From Flavobacterium profundi (lineage in GTDB: Bacteria > Bacteroidota > Bacteroidia > Flavobacteriales > Flavobacteriaceae), in contig NZ_VDCZ01000007.1 of assembly GCF_006491645.1 (NCBI RefSeq), positions 69,015 through 133,014 of the forward strand: a stretch of DNA of 64,000 nucleotides, in the 5' to 3' direction. A program made the position numbers and the translations under genes. The notes under the pieces are model-generated. The model was given only the letters and a program-made list of their open reading frames with translations. It was not told the origin of the DNA and made no database searches. Shown here piece by piece: positions 27,328 through 36,498 of this stretch (positions are counted from its first letter, which is position 1; every line of letters begins with the position of its first letter).

Positions 27328-27366
27328 AACTCTTATTGTCTTAAATTAAGATAATAAGAGTTTTTT
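27328..27366 (+). terminator. Terminator of the ATP synthase operon
   Basis: A perfect 16-bp stem (27328-27343 with 27347-27362) with a 3-base loop runs into a six-T tract. Confidence 0.9.
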
Positions 27367-27377
27367 GATTATATAAT

Positions 27378-28487
27378 ATGAATAAAAAACTTACTTTTTT
27401 AATTGCATGTTTAACAGCAACTGTATTTGCTCAAAAAGCTCCTAAAGTGGATTTAGATCGTTTTTCAGTTTTTGCTGAATACCAACAATTGCCAATATAT
27501 AATATCCCTTTAGAAGATAGAGTTTATAATGTTTACACTGAGATAGCGGATAATATTAGTTATAGACCAGATGCACAAAGCATAACTAATGAAATTATCA
27601 TTCATGGATGGAAATTTTCTGATGACAGACCCACAGTAACTGTAAACATTAGAATGGAAGATTTCATTGAGAAAAACGTTTCCATATCAAATCGATTGGT
27701 TGAAGAAAAAAATAAAGAAGGTAAAGTTATAAAAAGCTATAAACTTTATAAAGCAATAAGTAGTTATACTGGAAAATCTAACGTAAATGTTGCTACTACA
27801 TTTACTGTTACTCAAGAAACAAAACCAGATCAAAAGGGAAATAATAATAGATTTTTGTCTTCTTCTTCAACAAAAACAGCTAATGGTGAAGCTTCATTTA
27901 GTGTTTCTCAAAGCGTTAGCATAGAAAGTAAAGAATTTACTACTTCTTACGAGGCTGAGAAAGATTATAAATTAAATAGATATAATAATTATAAGTTGCA
28001 GCTCAATTCTTATATAAATTATTTGAAAAGCAATGTAAATAAGCACTTAAATGCTAAATTTGGTTTTCAACCTCAAGAAGAACGCTTTATTCTTTGGATC
28101 TTAGATTCAAAAGAGGAAGAAGGACAAATTCAAAAAGATGCGATTGAAGCCGTAAAAACTATCTTCAGCGAAATGAAAGCGACTACACCTATTTCGGAAA
28201 CTGAAGAAAAGTTACAACCGCTTATAGCTTATTTTGAATCTTTAAAGAACAAGTATCCAAATGATGATAAAGGCAGTAAAAAAATTAGATATTCTGCCTA
28301 TTTTAATTTAGGTAAAATTTATTACTTTTTAGATCAGCCTGAAAAAGCAATTAAAGAAGGTCAAGGACTTATTGAAAATGGTTATGACAAGAAGGATGGA
28401 GAAGAAATTGTAAAAGATTCTGAAAAATTAATGGAAGAATTTAAAGAAAAAGGGTTCACATCAAGACATAATGCATCATTAAACTAA
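27378..28487 (+). CDS. Secreted protein of unknown function
   Basis: I do not recognise this 369-residue protein. It has a signal peptide (1-19, ending VFAQ). The N-terminal half (about 25-200) looks beta-rich, with a run of polar Ser/Thr/Lys residues near 150-180. The C-terminal part (about 235-360) is helical and contains a TPR-like pair (IRYSAYFNLGKIYYFLDQPEKAIKEGQGLIENGY). It begins 12 nt after the atp terminator and has its own terminator at 28493-28513, so it looks like a single-gene unit. Confidence 0.75.
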   Translation: MNKKLTFLIACLTATVFAQKAPKVDLDRFSVFAEYQQLPIYNIPLEDRVYNVYTEIADNISYRPDAQSITNEIIIHGWKFSDDRPTVTVNIRMEDFIEKNVSISNRLVEEKNKEGKVIKSYKLYKAISSYTGKSNVNVATTFTVTQETKPDQKGNNNRFLSSSSTKTANGEASFSVSQSVSIESKEFTTSYEAEKDYKLNRYNNYKLQLNSYINYLKSNVNKHLNAKFGFQPQEERFILWILDSKEEEGQIQKDAIEAVKTIFSEMKATTPISETEEKLQPLIAYFESLKNKYPNDDKGSKKIRYSAYFNLGKIYYFLDQPEKAIKEGQGLIENGYDKKDGEEIVKDSEKLMEEFKEKGFTSRHNASLN

Positions 28488-28492
28488 AATAG

Positions 28493-28520
28493 AAAGCCAA
28501 TTTAATTGGCTTTTTTTATT
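28493..28520 (+). terminator. Intrinsic terminator after the secreted protein gene
   Basis: An 8-bp stem (28493-28500 with 28506-28513), a 5-base loop and a long T-rich tail. Confidence 0.85.
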
Positions 28521-28565
28521 TTTTATTTTTTAATAGTAAATGAATATTTTATTAAAATTGTAACT

Positions 28566-28585
28566 TTAACAAAGTTTTTGCGTAT
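28566..28585 (+). promoter_or_regulatory. Promoter of the envelope cluster, same layout as the sRNA array promoters
   Basis: TTAACAA (28566-28572), an 8-nt spacer and CGTAT (28581-28585) lie 27 nt before the ATG at 28613. The same TTAACAA-N8-(C/T)GTAT arrangement precedes all seven small-RNA units at 59671 to 60675. AAC at -35 and CGT at -10 are hallmarks of many ECF sigma factors. It lacks the TTTG that completes the housekeeping -7 element. Confidence 0.6.
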
Positions 28586-28612
28586 AATTAAGAACAATAT
28601 AACAAGTAATCC

Positions 28613-29299
28613 ATGTCAAAAGAAGGTTTTAATTGGAAGAGTTTATTTATAAACGAATCTGAAAATACTACAAAAAAAGAGGAATCATCAAAATCAAATT
28701 CATCACAACAAACGACAAATTCTGGTACACAAACGAATAAATTTCCAGAAGCAAAAATAGCACAAGTATCTCAGGATAATTTTGCCAATCCTTTTGTAAA
28801 TGAAATTCTAGACGTATATGAAAAAGGATTTGAATCATTAAATTTAGATGATTTCGATTTTTTTGAAATGTATAAATCTGTGGTAGCTGTAGGAATTACA
28901 AACCCACAAAGTTATCAAATGGCTTTTATGATGGGTAAATCTATAAAACCTGATTTAACGAAAGAATATTTATTAGAAAAATCAAAGTTTTATATTGAAG
29001 AAATTAACAAGGTACATACTAAATATGATGCTACTGGCAATGCAAAAAAACAAGATTTAAGCAATTTGGTTCAAAAAGAGAAAGCATCATTAACAGCTTC
29101 TATTTCTGATTTGGAAGCCAAAATTCTTCAAATGCAGCAAGAATTACAGGAAAAGAAATCTTTATTAGCAAATATCGATAGTAAAAACGAACAAGAACTT
29201 AGAGAACTTCAATTAAAAATAGAAGCCAATAATTTTGCCAAGCAAAAAATTGTCGATTCAATCAATTTAGTCATAAGTGGAATCAATCAATACTTATAA
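28613..29299 (+). CDS. Coiled-coil cytosolic protein of unknown function, first gene of the envelope cluster
   Basis: This 228-residue protein has no signal peptide. Residues 15-45 are a low-complexity Ser/Thr/Lys/Gln linker, 50-135 a helical domain (LDVYEKGFESLNLDDFDFFEMYKSVVAVGITNPQSYQMAF), and 145-215 a coiled coil. I know of no family function. It lies 5 nt before the next gene, which also encodes a coiled-coil protein, so the two probably work together. Confidence 0.75.
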   Translation: MSKEGFNWKSLFINESENTTKKEESSKSNSSQQTTNSGTQTNKFPEAKIAQVSQDNFANPFVNEILDVYEKGFESLNLDDFDFFEMYKSVVAVGITNPQSYQMAFMMGKSIKPDLTKEYLLEKSKFYIEEINKVHTKYDATGNAKKQDLSNLVQKEKASLTASISDLEAKILQMQQELQEKKSLLANIDSKNEQELRELQLKIEANNFAKQKIVDSINLVISGINQYL

Positions 29300-29304
29300 A
29301 ATCA

Positions 29305-30426
29305 ATGAATAAATACGAACAAGAAAAAAGTACTTTATTAGAATTACCAATTTTAAAGCACTTTGATGAATCTAAAGGTGAAATCGCATTAAAAGCAAAT
29401 TCATTAAAAAAAGGAGAAAAAGGGCTTTTTTGGGTAATCGCTCTTGGGTTATTAGGAATTGGAGGTTATTTAACCTGGACCTATATTATACCTCCTTTAT
29501 TTACCATGTTAGGTCAAGTAATTGCATTATCTGCCACTGCTATTTTCTTGATTTTCTTAGTAATTATGTTCCCTGTCATTATGAAAGCGTTACGTTTTAC
29601 GGCTAAAAATATTCATAAAGCCTTAATTCAAAGTAATCCTTTCAATGAATTAGAGGAACAAAAACAAAAAATGATTAAAAACCGTGAAGTTTTTAAGAAT
29701 ACCAAAGCAAAACTAAAAGGGCTTAAAAATGAAATGGAAATGGAAGCTTCAAAATCTGAAAAGGAAGCCAAAGATTACCAAGAACAATTGTTAAGCTTGC
29801 AACGACAATCTGAAAAGTTAAAATCAGCGATGGATGAAATGGTTAGACAACACGGTGCAGGAGCAAAAGATACCGATGAATATGTAGCCTTGCAAAGTGA
29901 ATTGGCTAAGAAATTAAGTAATTCGCAACGTATTTCAAATCAATATGAACAAAGTAAAAGTTTTATTCAAAAATATGGTGTGCGAGCTAATGTCTTAGGT
30001 AAAATGGATCGAAAATTAACTTTAGCCGGAACAGCTATAGATATTAAGATTGCCGATTTTGATGCCACAATTACAATGCTTAGAAAAGAGTATGAATTTG
30101 CTAAAAATGCAAAGGCAGCTACAGAAAGTGCTAAAAATGCCATGATGTTTACCAAAGACTGGGAATTAGAGTATGCATTAGAAGTAGTAACTTCAACCAT
30201 TGCTCAAGATATTGCAAGAACATCTGAAAATTTATTAGATATAGACACTTTAACGTCTCAATATTCAGTGGATAATGATGAATTATACTCTCGTTTAGAT
30301 TCTTTAGCAGATAAAATTAAAACGGGAGACAATACCATCCCAGATTCAACTAAATATTCGAATCCAAATTACAAAATGTCCAAAGAAGATAAGCAAAATG
30401 CTGGTGGCTTTGGCGATATATTTTAA
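29305..30426 (+). CDS. Membrane-anchored coiled-coil protein, PspA-like in layout
   Basis: This 373-residue protein has two membrane helices (about 42-62 and 68-94, the second ending IFLIFLVIMFPVIMKALRF) and then a long coiled coil (about 115-225 and 240-310) rich in Lys, Glu and Ala. The C-terminal tail is polar with Gly and Asn (QNAGGFGDIF). In outline it resembles a PspA/IM30 coiled coil tied to the membrane, though I cannot show homology. It lies between a cytosolic coiled-coil gene and the solute-binding/OmpA fusion gene. Confidence 0.72.
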   Translation: MNKYEQEKSTLLELPILKHFDESKGEIALKANSLKKGEKGLFWVIALGLLGIGGYLTWTYIIPPLFTMLGQVIALSATAIFLIFLVIMFPVIMKALRFTAKNIHKALIQSNPFNELEEQKQKMIKNREVFKNTKAKLKGLKNEMEMEASKSEKEAKDYQEQLLSLQRQSEKLKSAMDEMVRQHGAGAKDTDEYVALQSELAKKLSNSQRISNQYEQSKSFIQKYGVRANVLGKMDRKLTLAGTAIDIKIADFDATITMLRKEYEFAKNAKAATESAKNAMMFTKDWELEYALEVVTSTIAQDIARTSENLLDIDTLTSQYSVDNDELYSRLDSLADKIKTGDNTIPDSTKYSNPNYKMSKEDKQNAGGFGDIF

Positions 30427-30453
30427 CAACCAAAACTAAATCTTTTATATATA

Positions 30454-32268
30454 ATGGGAAAAATTCTTAGAACAAATAAACTAACGACGTTATCAGAATT
30501 ACTTATTGTTATTCTTGGTATTGGTGGGATATTAGGAGCAATCTATTTTTTATCTCCAGGACTTAGAACTGAAGTTTCAAAGAAATTAGATGGAATTACT
30601 TTAGACAAAGTGGAAGTAAACAATGTAGTAAATGCAGATAAAATTGAATTGCCTACAAAAGATATTTCAAACGAAGTAAGCAATAAACCTTTAGTAAGAA
30701 TTGCGGGTTATGCTTGGAATGCACAATCTGGAATTATTGTTTCTAATGGTGGACCAAAAACAACAAAAGGGTCCTTAATGGAAAAAAATGGTGTAAACTT
30801 AGAAATCATTCGTCAAGATTGGTTGTCTGAATTACGCAATATGCAAATGAAATTTATTGAAGAATTTGATCAAGGTGCTAAATTTCCAACATCAGATAAA
30901 AGTGCATTTGCTGTAATGATCATGGGTGACGGAGCTCCTTTTTATATCAGTTCGGTGCAAAAATCATTAGACGAAAAATACGGCAAAGACAAATACCATT
31001 TACAAGTAATGGGTGCTGTAGGGATGAGTTATGGTGAAGATAAGTTAATCGGACCACCAAGCTGGAAATCAGATCCACAGACTATGAAAGGTGCTGTTAT
31101 TTCTGCGGTTTTAGGTGATGGTGACTGGGTTACTACAGTTAACTATTGTTTCGCTAACGGTTTAAAAGTAAACCCAGATCCAGCAACTTATGATGCAGAT
31201 GCAGTTAATATTTATCCTTCAGAAAATGATGATTATATCAAATCAGCTGAAGAATTAATTAAATCACAAACTACAGGTTGGACCGTTTCTTTAAAAGAGG
31301 TTTCAAATGGGAAATTAACTGGAAAATCAGTTAATAGAAAGATTGATGGTTGTGCTACTTGGACACCTGGTGATAAATTGGTTTTTGATAAATTATCTGG
31401 TTTTGTAGATATTGTTTCGACCAAAGAATTTAACAATCAAATGCCAACCGTTTTAATCGGTTTAAAAGAATGGGCAAGTCAAAATCCTGAGATTGTTTCT
31501 AATATTTTAAAATCAGCTTTAACAGCTTCTAATCAAATGAAAAATTATGACGATTGGAGAGTAAGAGCTTCTGAAGCGGTTACGGATACATACCAAATGG
31601 AAAGCCCTAAATATTGGTATGATATGTTCAAAGGCCAACAAGGAACTAAAAACGGATTAACCTATAATATGGGTGGTTCTAAAGTATTCAATTACTTGGA
31701 TGCGATGCAATATTTTGGTTTGTCTGATGGCGTAAATAGATATAAATCGGTTTATAACCAAGTTGGGACTTATTTAACGGAGTTGAATCCATTTGGATTT
31801 AATGAAAACGTAGGTAAAGTATCCGCTTATGAAGATGCTGTAAATTTATTTTACCTTAAAAATATTAACGATATCCAATCTACTGCTCCTGAAAAAGCAG
31901 ATTATACAGAACAAGCAACGGAAGTAATGGCTTCAGGGGAATGGAGAATCAACTTTAATACGGGTAGTGCCCAAATTTCAACAAGTTCTTCTAGCGAATT
32001 GGAAAAAATTTACAACCTATTAATTCAGGCTGAAAATACGAAATTAACGATTGTTGGGCATACTGATAATGTGGGTAATCCAGATTCAAACATTAAATTA
32101 TCAAAAGACAGAGCAGAAGCAGTTGTTGATTATTTAAGAAAGAAAGGTATTCCATTGAATCGTTTCCAAATGATTGATGGTAAAGGAGCTAATGAACCAA
32201 CTGCAGATAACAGTACTGCTGAAGGAAAAGCTAAAAACAGAAGAGTAGTGATTACTTTATTGAAATAA
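30454..32268 (+). CDS. Periplasmic solute-binding protein fused to a C-terminal OmpA domain
   Basis: This 604-residue protein has one N-terminal membrane helix (about 16-36), a linker, a large periplasmic domain (about 75-430) with the look of an ABC-type solute-binding protein (for example VRIAGYAWNAQSGIIVSNGG and the DGDWVTTVNYCFANGLKVNPD region), and an OmpA-type peptidoglycan-binding domain (about 490-604: TIVGHTDNVGNPDSNIKLSKDRAEAVVDYL, then KNRRVVITL). The permease and ATPase follow, so the binding part should serve that transporter. Being fixed at one end to the inner membrane and at the other to the cell wall is unusual for a substrate carrier and suggests sensing of the envelope. The ligand is unknown. 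Confidence 0.8.
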   Translation: MGKILRTNKLTTLSELLIVILGIGGILGAIYFLSPGLRTEVSKKLDGITLDKVEVNNVVNADKIELPTKDISNEVSNKPLVRIAGYAWNAQSGIIVSNGGPKTTKGSLMEKNGVNLEIIRQDWLSELRNMQMKFIEEFDQGAKFPTSDKSAFAVMIMGDGAPFYISSVQKSLDEKYGKDKYHLQVMGAVGMSYGEDKLIGPPSWKSDPQTMKGAVISAVLGDGDWVTTVNYCFANGLKVNPDPATYDADAVNIYPSENDDYIKSAEELIKSQTTGWTVSLKEVSNGKLTGKSVNRKIDGCATWTPGDKLVFDKLSGFVDIVSTKEFNNQMPTVLIGLKEWASQNPEIVSNILKSALTASNQMKNYDDWRVRASEAVTDTYQMESPKYWYDMFKGQQGTKNGLTYNMGGSKVFNYLDAMQYFGLSDGVNRYKSVYNQVGTYLTELNPFGFNENVGKVSAYEDAVNLFYLKNINDIQSTAPEKADYTEQATEVMASGEWRINFNTGSAQISTSSSSELEKIYNLLIQAENTKLTIVGHTDNVGNPDSNIKLSKDRAEAVVDYLRKKGIPLNRFQMIDGKGANEPTADNSTAEGKAKNRRVVITLLK

Positions 32269-32281
32269 ATAAACTAAAAGT

Positions 32282-32312
32282 AAGAGCTATCAATATTTTG
32301 GTAGCTCTTTTT
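32282..32312 (+). terminator. Terminator or attenuator between the OmpA fusion and the ABC permease
   Basis: A stem of about 8 bp (AGAGCTA, 32283-32289, with TAGCTCT, 32302-32308) is followed by TTTTT. It would lower expression of the permease, ATPase and AAA+ genes relative to the three upstream genes. Confidence 0.7.
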
Positions 32313-32320
32313 ATTATAAC

Positions 32321-33091
32321 ATGATGCAATTAATTACCCCTTTTCAGACGATTTCAAAATCAAAGAAAACGATAATTTTAGTAGCTTGGATTGTCCTTTT
32401 ACTAGTGTTATGGTTTGTAGGAACATCAGGAGAAAAACATTTGTTTCCTAATCCTCAGCAAGTTTTTAAAGGTTTTTCGGAACTCTATAATGAAGGACTA
32501 GTCGTGCATATTTTCAATTCATTGAAATTGTGTTTTCTATCCATATTTTTAGCTACCACTATTGCGCTACTTTTTGCGTATAGTTGGCCCATTCCGCTAT
32601 TAAAACCAGTTTCAGAATTCGTTACTAAATTTCGTTTTTTACCCTTTACTGGTTTGTCGTTCTATGTAGCTATGGTCATTCACGATGCTAGAAACATGCA
32701 AATCTGGATTATGGTCATTTTCTTAACGACTTTCTTAACAACCTCTTTAATTGCGGTTGTAAAAGATATTCCTCAGGAAGAATTTGATCATGCTAAAACG
32801 TTAAAATGCAATCGTTTTGAAGTGCTTTGGCAAGTTATTGTATTAGGAAGACTAGATTATGTAATTGATGTGATTCGTCAAAATCTAGCGATTACTTGGA
32901 TGATGCTTGTAACGGTTGAATCAATAGTAGTAGCTTCGGGCGGACTTGGATTTTTAATTAAAAATTCGGATAAGTTCATGAATCATGGAAGAATCATCGC
33001 ATTACAAATTATTATTTTATTAATTGGGTTGTCCTTAGATTGGTTTATTAACTTTTTAAGAAGAGCACTTTTTAGATACTCTAAAATATAA
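32321..33091 (+). CDS. ABC transporter permease, SsuC/TauC type
   Basis: This 256-residue membrane protein has about six helices and the binding-protein-dependent transport (BPD) permease loop (EFDHAKTLKCNRFEVLWQVIVLGRLDYVIDVIRQ, the EAA-like motif, near 150-185). The layout resembles the nitrate/sulfonate/taurine permeases. Two adjacent Met codons (32321, 32324) are possible starts. It lies 4 nt before the ATPase gene. Together with the upstream binding protein it forms an ABC transporter of unknown substrate. Confidence 0.85.
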   Translation: MMQLITPFQTISKSKKTIILVAWIVLLLVLWFVGTSGEKHLFPNPQQVFKGFSELYNEGLVVHIFNSLKLCFLSIFLATTIALLFAYSWPIPLLKPVSEFVTKFRFLPFTGLSFYVAMVIHDARNMQIWIMVIFLTTFLTTSLIAVVKDIPQEEFDHAKTLKCNRFEVLWQVIVLGRLDYVIDVIRQNLAITWMMLVTVESIVVASGGLGFLIKNSDKFMNHGRIIALQIIILLIGLSLDWFINFLRRALFRYSKI

Positions 33092-33095
33092 ACTT

Positions 33096-33926
33096 ATGGA
33101 TTTCGAATACAAAGAAACGCTTTTATATGTGGAAAATCTTAGTGTTGCTTATGGTGACACCGTTATTATAAAAGATATTAATCTTGTTGAAAAAGATGTG
33201 GTTAGGGAAGGACATAACAGTACGTCTCAAGTGATTGCTGTAGTAGGTCGTTCTGGAAGAGGAAAATCTACTTTTTTTAAAGCATTGACAGGTTTGGTGG
33301 ATCCCAAAACAGGAAAAATTTTAATTAAAGATTTTACCAGCAATGAAGAAGGTGCTGCCAAAGAAATTAAAGAAGGAGATATTGGTTTTGTGGACCAAAA
33401 ATATACACTGTTTAGACATAAAACAGTACATCAGACGTTAAAATTCGCGTTGCGAAAAACGAGTTTAACGGATGCTGAAAAGGAAGAAAAAATAATCGAA
33501 TATTTGCACAAATGGGGTTTAGATAATTTTGCGGATAAATATCCTAATGAATTGTCAGGAGGACAAAGACAACGTACAGCAATTATTGAACAGCTTTTTT
33601 CTTCAGATCAGTTTATTGTTATGGACGAACCCTTTTCAGGACTCGATGTAGGAAATATTATTGAAGTAAAAAAATCATTCGATTTACTAAATTCTACTTC
33701 AGAATACAATACCATTATTTTCTCTACACACGATATTGAATTAGCAGTAGAACTGGCTCAAGTAATCTATGTTATTGGTTACCCAACGGTAAACGGTGAA
33801 AAACAAAAATACGGTTCGATAGTGGCAAAATTCGATTTACGAGAATTGGGCTTGGCTTGGAAAGAATTTGGAGAAGAACATTTACACTTAACCAAACAAA
33901 TTATCAACCAAATGATGCTTTCGTAG
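33096..33926 (+). CDS. ABC transporter ATP-binding protein
   Basis: This 276-residue ATPase has Walker A GRSGRGKST (near 50-58; Arg replaces the more usual Ser/Ala), Q-loop in GDIGFVDQKYTLF, signature LSGGQRQR, Walker B FIVMDEPFSGLD and the switch His in IIFSTHDIELA. It pairs with the permease encoded just upstream and resembles the TauB/SsuB group. The C-terminal 50 residues are extra and helical. Confidence 0.9.
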   Translation: MDFEYKETLLYVENLSVAYGDTVIIKDINLVEKDVVREGHNSTSQVIAVVGRSGRGKSTFFKALTGLVDPKTGKILIKDFTSNEEGAAKEIKEGDIGFVDQKYTLFRHKTVHQTLKFALRKTSLTDAEKEEKIIEYLHKWGLDNFADKYPNELSGGQRQRTAIIEQLFSSDQFIVMDEPFSGLDVGNIIEVKKSFDLLNSTSEYNTIIFSTHDIELAVELAQVIYVIGYPTVNGEKQKYGSIVAKFDLRELGLAWKEFGEEHLHLTKQIINQMMLS

Positions 33927-33930
33927 TTTT

Positions 33931-35337
33931 ATGACAATAACAATAGATTATATTCACCAACTCAAAAAAGCAACTTCAGAGGCATTAGCAGTTTGTGATG
34001 CTATAAATAACGAAACTCAAACCATTTCGGAAATAAATACATTGTTGCCTCAAAAAGGCGATCACAAACTTTTATTAAAAACGGAGAAAGTATTTCTTTC
34101 AGATTTGATTTATGTTTTTAGCAAAGTGAAAAATCTTTCTGAAAAAGCGCAATTTGGATTGGCGTATTATTATGATGCTATCCGAAATCAACATTTTGCA
34201 GACGAAAAGGAATTGGAAAGCTTAAATAAATTGGTAGCAACCAATGCTTTTAAAAGTCATTTTAACAAAATTCTACAAGAAAATATTTTGTTCGATTTAA
34301 ACCAAAGCAAAACGTATTTGTTGCAATATCTAAAACAAAAAAAGCATCCCAAATGGAAAGAAATGCATCAAACTTTGGCTACTTTTTTAGCTTTAGTTTG
34401 TGACTTTGATATCCATAAAAGCCAAAATGCAACTGCAATTTTAGGAGTCAATTTTAATTTGCATCAAGGGTTTGAAGTGGAAAACGATTCCTTAGAAAAA
34501 GTCTTAGAGGAATTGCATGAATTAATCGGTTTGGAAAATGTAAAAAAAGACGTTTCGGAATTGGTTAACCTTTTAAAAGTGCAACAGAAAAGAACGTCTC
34601 AAGGATTAAAAAATATTGAAATTACCTTGCATACTGTTTTTCTTGGTCCTCCTGGAACCGGTAAAACAACGGTAGCTCGTTTACTGGGAAGAATTTTCAA
34701 ACAATTGGATTTTTTATCTCAAGGACAAATGATTGAAACCGATCGGGAAGGTATGGTGGCAGGTTATGTGGGTCAAACAGCTACCAAAGTGGATGCGATA
34801 GTCACTGAAGCCAAAGGAGGTGTTTTATTTATTGACGAAGCCTATGCTTTAAGTCAGAATGTAGGGAATGATTACGGTGCGGAAGCCGTTAATACCTTGT
34901 TGAAACGAATGGAAGATTTCCGAGATGATTTTGCAGTTGTGGTAGCAGGATATGACCAACCGATGCAAGTATTCATAGATTCCAATCCAGGATTGCGTTC
35001 TCGTTTTAATCGGTATTTTCATTTTGATCATTTTTCACCTGATGAATTATTTGCCATTTTTGAAATCTATTGTAAAAAATCGGATTTTATCCTAACAGAA
35101 GAAGCCAAAGAAAAACTAAAAGACACGTTTGAACTGTTATTTGAAAAACGAGACGATAGTTTTGGAAATGCCAGAGTTATTCGAAATGTTTTTGAAAAAG
35201 TGATTCAAAAACAAGCCAATAGAATTGTGACGGTAAAAAGAATTTCTAAAAAAGCATTGCGTACCATTACAGAAGAAGACATTCCAGAACCTATGGAAAC
35301 AGTAGCGCAAGTCTTTTATAAAAAACAAGAAGAATAA
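33931..35337 (+). CDS. AAA+ ATPase, CbbX/SpoVK-like
   Basis: This 468-residue protein has a helical N-terminal region (1-190) and a single AAA+ module of the CbbX/SpoVK type: LEELHELIGLENVKKDVSELVNLL leads into Walker A GPPGTGKTT (near 245-253), Walker B GGVLFIDEAYAL (near 290-301), sensor 1 in VVVAGYDQPM, and an arginine finger in NPGLRSRFNRYF. CbbX uses this module to remodel Rubisco; here, after an ABC transporter, the client is unknown. It lies 4 nt after the ATPase gene and is probably in the same operon. Confidence 0.88.
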   Translation: MTITIDYIHQLKKATSEALAVCDAINNETQTISEINTLLPQKGDHKLLLKTEKVFLSDLIYVFSKVKNLSEKAQFGLAYYYDAIRNQHFADEKELESLNKLVATNAFKSHFNKILQENILFDLNQSKTYLLQYLKQKKHPKWKEMHQTLATFLALVCDFDIHKSQNATAILGVNFNLHQGFEVENDSLEKVLEELHELIGLENVKKDVSELVNLLKVQQKRTSQGLKNIEITLHTVFLGPPGTGKTTVARLLGRIFKQLDFLSQGQMIETDREGMVAGYVGQTATKVDAIVTEAKGGVLFIDEAYALSQNVGNDYGAEAVNTLLKRMEDFRDDFAVVVAGYDQPMQVFIDSNPGLRSRFNRYFHFDHFSPDELFAIFEIYCKKSDFILTEEAKEKLKDTFELLFEKRDDSFGNARVIRNVFEKVIQKQANRIVTVKRISKKALRTITEEDIPEPMETVAQVFYKKQEE

Positions 35338-35412
35338 AATAAAAAAGCCATTTTTTAACCCACTTGAATTGGATAAACCCATCCAATTTTCTATCTAAAT
35401 TAATTGTATACA

Positions 35413-36486
35413 ATGAATAAGAATTTTTTAAAAGCCCTATTTTTAGTTATTACAACGGGTGTTTTCGCTCAAGAAACAAATCCAGAAGAAAGTAAAGTAA
35501 AAATTGATGTTTCTGGATATTTGGAAGCGTTTTATGGCTACGATTTCAATCAACCTACGACACCTACTCGTTTAGGATGGATTTACAATCACAGTAGACA
35601 TAATGAATTTAATATTAATATGGGAATGTTACGTTCTACAATTAGTTATGAAAATGTGTATGCTAATATTGCCATTCAAGCAGGTACTTATGTAGACGAT
35701 AATTATACCGCTGAAAGTTTAAAATTATTTCATGAAGCCTATTTAGGGGTTTATTTAGATTCAGATAAAAAACAGGTAGTCGAAGCCGGTATTATGCCTT
35801 CTTATATTGGTTTTGAATCCGCATCTACCTTCTCTAATCTTACCTTAACACGTTCGATTATGGCTGAAAGTTCTCCTTTTTATTTCACAGGTGTAAAATA
35901 TAAGTATACGCCTAATGATTCTTGGAGTTTAGCTTTTATTACTACCAATGGTTGGCAACGTATTGAAAAACCAAATAATAAAGCTTTGCCTACTTTTGGA
36001 ACCCAAGTAGTGTATACTCCAAACGATAAAACAACGATTAACTGGAGTACTTTTATAGGAGACGAACCAGTTGCAGTAGATGTTTTAAGAACAAGATATT
36101 TCAACGATTTGTATGTGGACTATGCTTGGAATGACAAATGGAAAACAATTGCTGGTTTCGATATGGGTTACCAAAGAAACGTAGCAGGAGATGATTTCCA
36201 AGATTGGAAAACGATTACTTTAATAACACAATATGCGATTTCTCAAAAATGGAATGTAGCTGCTAGAGCAGAATATTTTGAAGATCAAGAGAACGTGATT
36301 GTAGATGTAGGTGCTCCTTTTGAAGTATTTGGCGCTTCTTTTAATATAGATTTTATCCCGAATTCTAAATTAAAATTAAGAACGGAAGCAAAATGGTTTG
36401 ATTCAGATGAGCCTATTTTTACAAAAGATACAGGCACAACGACAACCAACTTTTTTGTAGCCACTTCCTTGGCTTTTGAGTTTTAA
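35413..36486 (+). CDS. Outer-membrane beta-barrel protein (porin-like)
   Basis: From ATG 35413 this 357-residue protein has a signal peptide (ending TTGVFAQ), a short N-terminal segment, and alternating beta-strand pattern throughout, finishing in Phe (SLAFEF), as outer-membrane barrels do. The features YLEAFYGYDFNQP and NEFNINMGMLRSTISYENVYANIAIQAG suggest the BBP2-like putative porin group. The frame also starts at a TTG at 35404, but the ATG makes a better signal peptide. It lies 75 nt after the AAA+ gene; a shared role with the ABC/OmpA system is possible but not shown. Confidence 0.82.
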   Translation: MNKNFLKALFLVITTGVFAQETNPEESKVKIDVSGYLEAFYGYDFNQPTTPTRLGWIYNHSRHNEFNINMGMLRSTISYENVYANIAIQAGTYVDDNYTAESLKLFHEAYLGVYLDSDKKQVVEAGIMPSYIGFESASTFSNLTLTRSIMAESSPFYFTGVKYKYTPNDSWSLAFITTNGWQRIEKPNNKALPTFGTQVVYTPNDKTTINWSTFIGDEPVAVDVLRTRYFNDLYVDYAWNDKWKTIAGFDMGYQRNVAGDDFQDWKTITLITQYAISQKWNVAARAEYFEDQENVIVDVGAPFEVFGASFNIDFIPNSKLKLRTEAKWFDSDEPIFTKDTGTTTTNFFVATSLAFEF

Positions 36487-36498
36487 AAGAATAAAATA

